From NCBI RefSeq assembly GCF_003268275.1, contig NZ_QLYR01000001.1, positions 868,001 through 932,000 on the forward strand: a stretch of 64,000 nucleotides of DNA, in the 5' to 3' direction. This document shows positions 59,348 to 64,000 of this stretch, piece after piece (the stretch's first letter is position 1; each line of letters begins with the position of its first letter). Source of the stretch: Hydrogeniiclostridium mannosilyticum (lineage in GTDB: Bacteria > Bacillota > Clostridia > Oscillospirales > Acutalibacteraceae). Both the position numbers and the translations under genes were made by a program. The notes beneath the pieces are model-generated. The model did no database searches. It was not told the DNA's origin and saw only the letters and a program-made list of their open reading frames with translations.

Positions 59348-59528
59348 ATCTGCTGCCCGATCCATTTCTTCCCGCCGGCTCGTCCCCTGTCCCAGCATTT
59401 CCCGGATCGCCTCTAACATTTGTTGTGTGTGCTGATATTTTTGTTTCTTCATAAAGCACCCCCTGTGCAGTCTATTTTCCTACACAGGGGGCCTTTTGTC
59501 TATTGTCCGTTTTTACTGGACTGGTTCA
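59343..59528 (-). mobile_element. IS3-like remnant (left end plus start of orfA)
   Basis: On the minus strand from 59528 the sequence begins TGAACCAGTCCAGTAAAAAC, which looks like a left inverted-repeat end. A hairpin, CCCCCTGTG/CACAGGGGG (59459-59491), follows. Then ATG 59452 opens a frame MKKQKYQHTQQMLEAIREMLGQGTSRREE, resembling the helix-turn-helix start of IS3-family OrfA. After about 37 codons it runs into the ddh terminator. The transposase body and right end are missing. Identification is by eye. Confidence 0.42.
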
Positions 59529-59645
59529 TAATGAGCGGGGCCTTGCCTTTATTCCATCCCGTTTCGTTTCTTCTGCTGCTTTTGCCGAAGGCGAACGGAC
59601 GTAAAAATAAAATTCCGGCTACCGCGAGGCTTCTTCGCCCTCCGC

Positions 59646-60518
59646 CTATGCCTCCTCCAGGTAGCGCCGCAGGTTTGCCAGCCCGATGGGCAGCGCCTGC
59701 AGCGGGTCCTCCATGCCCTCGAACTCAATGGACACATAGCCGTCGTAACCATTTTGCTTGAGGATGGACAGGCACTGGCGTACCGGTACGCAGCCGTGGC
59801 CGATAATGGTCCCGCGCAGGCGGTTGCCGCCGCGGGTGCGGAAAAAGCCCTCACCCGGGTCCGGCTCCATGCCGGATTTCAGGATAAAATCCTTGGCGTG
59901 CACATAAAAGGCGTAGGGAGCAACCCGGCCAACGGCCTCGGCGGGGTTCTCGTCCACGCAAAGGAAATTGCCCATATCATTTAAAAGGCCAAAATTCTCA
60001 TGGGCGACCATATTGACCAGCTTTTCCACCCGGCGGCTCTCCTGGCAAAAATAGCCGTGGTTTTCCACCATGGTGCGGATGCCGAGCTTTTCGCCATAGG
60101 CGGCAACGGCCCGGCAGCCCTCGGCAAGCCGTGGCAGCGCCTGGTCAAAGCCCCTCCAGCTCCGCCCGGCGGGCGGGTAGCCGCCGGTGGCGTCGTGGCG
60201 CATCGAGGCCGCGCCCAGGCACGCCGCCAGATCTACCTGGCCGCAGACGCGTTTGACCTCCGCCTGAAGGTCCCCGGCGCTGCCGGTCAAAAAGTCAGCG
60301 CCCACCGTATAGTTGGAAACCGCCAGGCCCGCCCGCTTGCATGCCTCGCCCAGCCTCCCGGCATATTCCTCGGGCGCGGAGCCGTCATGCGGGAGAATAT
60401 CGACAAACTCAATGGCATCAAAGCCCATTTCAGCGGCCTTCTGCACACAGTCCAGCTGGGTCATAGCGCCAGCCTGCAGAAGACGGGAAAAGCTGTAGGA
60501 GCTGACGGCTGTTTTCAT
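59646..60518 (-). CDS. Sugar phosphate isomerase/epimerase-like TIM barrel
   Basis: The 290-residue AP-endonuclease-2-type TIM barrel has MGFDAIEFVDILPH (N-terminal strand with Glu), TMVENHGYFCQE (Glu/His ligands), LLNDMGNFLC (Asp), FYVHAKDF (His) and GYVSIEFEGMEDP (Glu near the C terminus). Metal-dependent isomerases, epimerases and dehydratases of sugars share this pattern. It overlaps the preceding Gfo/Idh/MocA gene by 4 bp, so the two are translationally coupled. It is the last gene of the second epimerase/Gfo module. Confidence 0.87.
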   Translation of the reverse strand: MKTAVSSYSFSRLLQAGAMTQLDCVQKAAEMGFDAIEFVDILPHDGSAPEEYAGRLGEACKRAGLAVSNYTVGADFLTGSAGDLQAEVKRVCGQVDLAACLGAASMRHDATGGYPPAGRSWRGFDQALPRLAEGCRAVAAYGEKLGIRTMVENHGYFCQESRRVEKLVNMVAHENFGLLNDMGNFLCVDENPAEAVGRVAPYAFYVHAKDFILKSGMEPDPGEGFFRTRGGNRLRGTIIGHGCVPVRQCLSILKQNGYDGYVSIEFEGMEDPLQALPIGLANLRRYLEEA

Positions 60519-61597
60519 TTCTTTTCCTCCCCTCTCAGTACCACCTCATGTCCGGTAGCGGCGGACTCATAGACCGCGTCGAGAATTTCCATCAGCGTCA
60601 CGCCGTCTCCGGCGGGGGAGATACAGCTGATCCCCTCACGGATGCAGGAAATATAGTGGTCGATTTCACGCTGGAAAAGGCCGCTGAAATCAAGCGCGGT
60701 CGGGTGGGCAAGCTGAACGTCGGCCAGGTAGCCGTTGACCTCCGTATAGAGCTCCAGTTCCGGGTCGATCTTCGCGCCGGCCTTGGAGCCGAAGAGCTGA
60801 ATGGCCCCCTCGTCCTTCTTGATGTTCAGGCTGAAGCTGGCCTCCACCGAGAGTACTGCGCCGTTGTCAAAGCGGATCATTGCCGTCGCAAGATCCTCCA
60901 CATCGCAAATATCATGCGCGCTCTTTTCCGCGGAGGAGTAGCCGCCCGTTCCCTGCTTGATATTCTTGCGGTTGCCGAGCTTCTGAAAGGCCGCGCCATA
61001 AACGGAAACCGGCAGCGGGTTGCCCATTAGGTAGCGCACCAGGTCGATGACGTGAACCCCCAGGTCAATCAGCGGCCCGCCCGCGGAACGGGACTTGTCG
61101 CCGAACCAGCCGCCGGGGTTGCCGTTGCGGCGCAGATAGGTGGCCTTGGCATAGTAGAGGTCGCCAAAATAACCGGCGCTGATAAAGTCCTTCAAAATCG
61201 CGCAATCGTTGCCATAGCGCCGGACAAAGCCGATCATCAGCAGCCGGTTGTTTTTCTCGGCGGCCTCCACCATCCGCCGCGCCTCAGCGGCACTGGTAGC
61301 CATCGGCTTTTCACACAGAACATGGCAGCCCGCGTTCAGCGCGGCAATGGCACAGGGGGCGTGCGCGGAATTCCAGGTGCAGACACTGACGGCATCCAGC
61401 TCCGGCAGGGCGGCAAGCATCTTGTCCTTATCGGTAAACAGGCGTGTAACGCCGTATTTCTCCCCGGCGTTTTTCAGGGTCTTTTCATTGATGTCGCAAA
61501 GGGCGTACAGCTCCACGCCCGGGTTATTTAAATAAGAACGGATATGCTCCTGAGATATACTCCCGGCGCCGATAACGCCTACCTTTATCTTCTCCAT
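60515..61597 (-). CDS. Gfo/Idh/MocA-family oxidoreductase
   Basis: The 360-residue dehydrogenase has VGVIGAGSISQEHIRSYL (residues 6-23), HVLCEKPMATS with the catalytic lysine (near 98), and GGPLIDLGVHVIDLVRYLMG with the conserved Asp and His (near 180). ATG 61597 follows TTGGAGGAGC. It lies between two epimerase-like TIM barrels, 38 bp after one and overlapping the other by 4 bp. The probable role is NAD(P)-dependent oxidation or reduction of a sugar in the same pathway as those TIM-barrel enzymes. Confidence 0.9.
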   Translation of the reverse strand: MEKIKVGVIGAGSISQEHIRSYLNNPGVELYALCDINEKTLKNAGEKYGVTRLFTDKDKMLAALPELDAVSVCTWNSAHAPCAIAALNAGCHVLCEKPMATSAAEARRMVEAAEKNNRLLMIGFVRRYGNDCAILKDFISAGYFGDLYYAKATYLRRNGNPGGWFGDKSRSAGGPLIDLGVHVIDLVRYLMGNPLPVSVYGAAFQKLGNRKNIKQGTGGYSSAEKSAHDICDVEDLATAMIRFDNGAVLSVEASFSLNIKKDEGAIQLFGSKAGAKIDPELELYTEVNGYLADVQLAHPTALDFSGLFQREIDHYISCIREGISCISPAGDGVTLMEILDAVYESAATGHEVVLRGEEKK

Positions 61598-61635
61598 AAA
61601 AAATGCTCCTCCAACTATTTGCTTAAAACGGGCGG

Positions 61636-62481
61636 TCAAGCGCCGGTATTCCGGCGCAGAAAATCCACCGCACGGCGGATGTCGGCCTCGGGATTGTCGC
61701 CAACCTCGCGCTCAATGGTTAAAAATCCCCGGTAGCCAATATCGTCGAGCGCCTTCAGCCAGCCCGGAAAATCCACGTCCCCCTCACCCAGGGGGAGCTC
61801 TTCAAAGTCGCGCCCCTCCTGGATTGTGTCCTCAATAAGCCCATAAATGGCCTCCGGCTCGCGCACACGCAGGCGGCGCCCATCCTTGGCATGGGTGTGG
61901 ACAATATAATCCTTCAGGGTGTAGACGCCCTGAACCGGGTCATCCCCCGTGACCATGACAAAGTTGGCGGGGTCAAAATTGACGGCCACACCCTTCGAGC
62001 CCAGGGAGTCTAAAAAGCCCTTCAGCGTTTGAGCGGTCTCCGGGCCCGTCTCGATAGCAAAATGCGCCTCCATCTCGTCCGCATAGCGGCTGAGCTGAAA
62101 ACAGGCCTCCTGCATGACCTGGTAGCGCGGGTGATCCGCGGAGGCCGGGACCACGCCGATGTGCGTGGTAATCACGTCCGTCTCCAGATCCTTCGCCAGG
62201 TCGAGAATCCGCTTGGAGCGTTCTATCAGCTCCGGGTTCTTTTCCGCGTCCCCAAAGCCGTGCCCCAGGTCGCCGCACAACGCGGAAATCCGCAGGCCCT
62301 CCGCTTTGACGGCGCCGAGGAACTCCCGCCTGGCCTCCCCGGAGAGCGCCTCCGGGGCCAGCTCTCCATAGGTTGCGTAGGCCTGTATGCCCTTTACCCC
62401 CAGTGCGGCGGCCTTGGGCAGGGCTTCCCGCCAGCCGGTGCGGAATGAGTCGAGCAGAACCCCGATTGAAAATGCATACAT
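61636..62481 (-). CDS. Sugar phosphate isomerase/epimerase-like TIM barrel
   Basis: The 281-residue protein opens [17 protein letters not shown] and has [56 protein letters not shown] (Glu), [15 protein letters not shown] (Asp), [12 protein letters not shown] (His) and [14 protein letters not shown] (Glu). This is the complete metal-ligand set of xylose-isomerase-like TIM barrels. I use ATG 62481, with GAAAGGAT upstream; earlier frames to 62565 overlap the divergent promoter. It heads the leftward operon (this gene, Gfo/Idh/MocA, second TIM barrel), opposite an AraC regulator. Confidence 0.87.
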   Translation of the reverse strand: MYAFSIGVLLDSFRTGWREALPKAAALGVKGIQAYATYGELAPEALSGEARREFLGAVKAEGLRISALCGDLGHGFGDAEKNPELIERSKRILDLAKDLETDVITTHIGVVPASADHPRYQVMQEACFQLSRYADEMEAHFAIETGPETAQTLKGFLDSLGSKGVAVNFDPANFVMVTGDDPVQGVYTLKDYIVHTHAKDGRRLRVREPEAIYGLIEDTIQEGRDFEELPLGEGDVDFPGWLKALDDIGYRGFLTIEREVGDNPEADIRRAVDFLRRNTGA

Positions 62482-62736
62482 GAAAATCATCCTTTCCAGA
62501 CAGAATCCATAAAAATTTCGTTCTGTTTTCAGCTTTGGCACACTACTAATGGTAGGGGGAAACAAAACGCGGGCAGCCCTGGCAAATTATGACCGGTTTG
62601 TATCGGCTTTCTTACAGTGCTGGCCCGGATATTGCTTTCAGATTGGTTTCATTATATAATAAGGGCAATTGATTGGAAAGAAAAGATATTGCCCAGTAAT
62701 AACACGATCTTGCTTTTTCCTGAGGGAGATGAAAAC

Positions 62737-63567
62737 ATGCCTGCGCAATCCTCCTATGAATACCACCAGATCCGCGACCCGGATTTTCCTATTATCTTTC
62801 ACCAAGAAACCCTGAATTACGAAGAAAGCGGCGTGTTGGCCCATTGGCATGAAAATATTGAGCTGCTGTGGTTTGTAGACGGGCGCGGCGCAGTGGTCAT
62901 TGACAGCGTGCGGGTGGAGGCCGGCCCCGGCGAACTGGTCATGATAGACTCCAACCGCCTGCACCGCATCTTCGCACTGAGCGCGGCATGCTGCTATTAC
63001 TGCCTGATTGTTGACAAGGCCTTCTGCGAGCGCTTCGGCATTCCGGTTGGGGAGGCCCGCCTGAAAACCTCCGCAGACAGCGGACGCCTGCGCGGCCTTT
63101 ACGGGGCCATAGCCAGCGAGATGGCGCAAAAGCAGCCGCACTATAAGGCCGCGGTGCTGGCCGGTGTGCTGGCCCTGCTGGCGGAGCTCTACCGCAATTA
63201 TATGGACCGGGCTCCGGGGCTTTTCCCCAACCGGGAGCAGACGAACCGTTCCCGTATGGTGCGCGGCGCCATCTCTTTTTTACGCCGATCCTACCAGCAG
63301 CCTCTGACCATCGACGACATCTGCCGCGAGGTGGGCTTCAGCAAGTTTTATTTCTGCCGCGTTTTTCACGAGGCAACCGGCAAGACCGTGGTGGACTACC
63401 TGAATTTTCTGCGCTGTGAAAACGCGCAGCTGCTGCTTGCTTCCGGCAGATGCAATGTACGCGAAAGCGCGGAGCGCTGCGGCTTTCACAATGACTCCTA
63501 TTTTACGCGCATCTACAAGCAGCAGATTGGCGAGCTGCCCTCTGAGACTATGAGGAAGCAAGGGTAG
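62737..63567 (+). CDS. AraC-family transcription regulator
   Basis: The 276-residue protein has an N-terminal cupin domain (LAHWHENIELLWFVDGRGAVVIDSVRVEAGPGELVMIDSNRLHRI). A C-terminal AraC DNA-binding domain follows (QQPLTIDDICREVGFSKFYFCRVFHEATGKTVVDYLNFLRCENAQ, then AERCGFHNDSYFTRIYKQQIGELPSETMRK). ATG 62737 follows CTGAGGGAG. It is divergent from the epimerase/Gfo/epimerase operon, with 255 bp between, and presumably activates it. It parallels the AraC/operon pair at 55.9 kb. Confidence 0.92.
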   Translation: MPAQSSYEYHQIRDPDFPIIFHQETLNYEESGVLAHWHENIELLWFVDGRGAVVIDSVRVEAGPGELVMIDSNRLHRIFALSAACCYYCLIVDKAFCERFGIPVGEARLKTSADSGRLRGLYGAIASEMAQKQPHYKAAVLAGVLALLAELYRNYMDRAPGLFPNREQTNRSRMVRGAISFLRRSYQQPLTIDDICREVGFSKFYFCRVFHEATGKTVVDYLNFLRCENAQLLLASGRCNVRESAERCGFHNDSYFTRIYKQQIGELPSETMRKQG

Positions 63568-63602
63568 CGCGCCGGGGCATTCTGTCGTTTTTTTGTTTTT
63601 AG

Positions 63603-63631
63603 TGGCTTTTTCAGCCGGAAGATGGTATACT
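63603..63631 (+). promoter_or_regulatory. Weak promoter before the CmpB-like gene
   Basis: TATACT (63626-63631) with TGGCTT (63603-63608) 17 bp upstream. An inverted repeat around AGGGAGAAGC and GCTTCTCCT (63692-63720) precedes the ribosome binding site and may be an attenuator or the end of the AraC transcript. Confidence 0.4.
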
Positions 63632-63740
63632 AACTTATTATGATTAAAACAATAAGCGGCCGCCCAGAAGCAAGGCGGCCGGTTCAAAACAGGGAGAAGC
63701 GGCAGAGGGGGCTTCTCCTGTATTGAAGGGAGAAGGTTTC

Positions 63741-64000
63741 TTGAAGAGAATGACAGCCGCCGCACCTCCTGTTGAAGGGGTTGAGGAAAAAAAGGACCCC
63801 GCACAGGAATCCTTTGCGGCAGGCCTTGGATTTTATAAGCTTTTCTGGGTGTTTTTTATCGGGTGCATTGCCGGCGTTATCATCGAAGTACTCACCTGCC
63901 TGGTGCAGGAGCATAAAATCGAAAGCCGTGCAGGCCTGATCTACGGCCCTTTCAGTCCGGTCTACGGCGCGGGCGCCGTGGCGCTGACCGTTGGCCTCAG
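63741..64000 (+). CDS. Putative ABC-transporter type IV (CmpB-like) membrane protein, N-terminal part
   Basis: The frame starts at TTG 63741 with GGGAGAAGG 4 bp upstream and remains open to the window end (86 codons). After a hydrophilic start it has a hydrophobic segment (LFWVFFIGCIAGVIIEVLTCLV) and RAGLIYGPFSPVYGAGAVALTVGL. The GxIxE, then GLIYGPF and PVYG pattern is that of the CmpB/PF06541-type putative permease. An ATG at 63750 is a possible alternative start. Function is unknown in the family; the rest lies outside the window. Confidence 0.7.
   Translation, partial: MKRMTAAAPPVEGVEEKKDPAQESFAAGLGFYKLFWVFFIGCIAGVIIEVLTCLVQEHKIESRAGLIYGPFSPVYGAGAVALTVGL

Overview
The window looks like a chromosomal segment of a Gram-positive, endospore-forming Clostridia-type bacterium, plausibly an Oscillospiraceae-like gut organism. 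Evidence for this is a SpoIIID-type regulator, a SpoIID-type protein, meso-diaminopimelate dehydrogenase, strong AGGAGG ribosome binding sites, many sugar-catabolic genes and moderately high GC (by eye). All family assignments come from reading motifs and protein sequence; no database search was run.

Layout. 1-0.8 kb: end of an indolepyruvate oxidoreductase operon with an ACT-domain gene. 0.85-11 kb: surface polysaccharide and glycan genes (glycosyltransferase remnant, two glycoside hydrolases, O-antigen-ligase-like and Wzx-like membrane proteins, two GT4 glycosyltransferases). 11-15 kb: spoIIID, a tandem glycine riboswitch with terminator controlling an AGCS symporter, and rlmD. About 14.76-25.23 kb: an integrated mobilizable element inserted in the 3' end of rlmD. 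It carries a cargo of shortened genes, a sigma factor, an XRE regulator, CHC2 and P4-type replication proteins, a MobV relaxase and a large serine recombinase; no conjugation pore genes are seen. 25.8-35 kb: a carbohydrate catabolic cluster (class II aldolase and DeoR regulator on one strand; class III aminotransferase, Gfo/Idh/MocA dehydrogenase, FGGY kinase, amidohydrolase and fucose/arabinose-isomerase-like protein on the other). 35-42 kb: MATE transporter, SpoIID-like protein, citrate synthase, a frameshifted membrane protein, and gap. 42-47.3 kb: a second isomerase-like gene, aldo/keto reductase and two GH43-type enzymes. 47.5-50.4 kb: MarR regulator with a fused ABC transporter. 50.7-63.6 kb: two similar modules, each with an AraC regulator transcribed away from TIM-barrel epimerase and Gfo/Idh/MocA genes, separated by gene debris, ddh and an IS3-like remnant. 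The window ends in a CmpB-like membrane gene.

The most unusual region is the element in rlmD. Its two junctions share GAGACGGTTG in the same reading frame of rlmD and of the recombinase gene. Integration therefore gives RlmD a new C-terminal tail of about 99 residues and ends the recombinase at the host's own rlmD stop codon. In the excised circle the recombinase would be predicted to gain that tail. A decayed copy of a similar tail lies about 0.1 kb beyond the right junction, which suggests an earlier insertion at the same site.

The sugar gene clusters together suggest a plant- or host-glycan specialist. Repeated pairing of Gfo/Idh/MocA oxidoreductases with AP-endonuclease-2-type TIM barrels is reminiscent of oxidative (keto-sugar) glycoside processing, but the substrates cannot be read from sequence.
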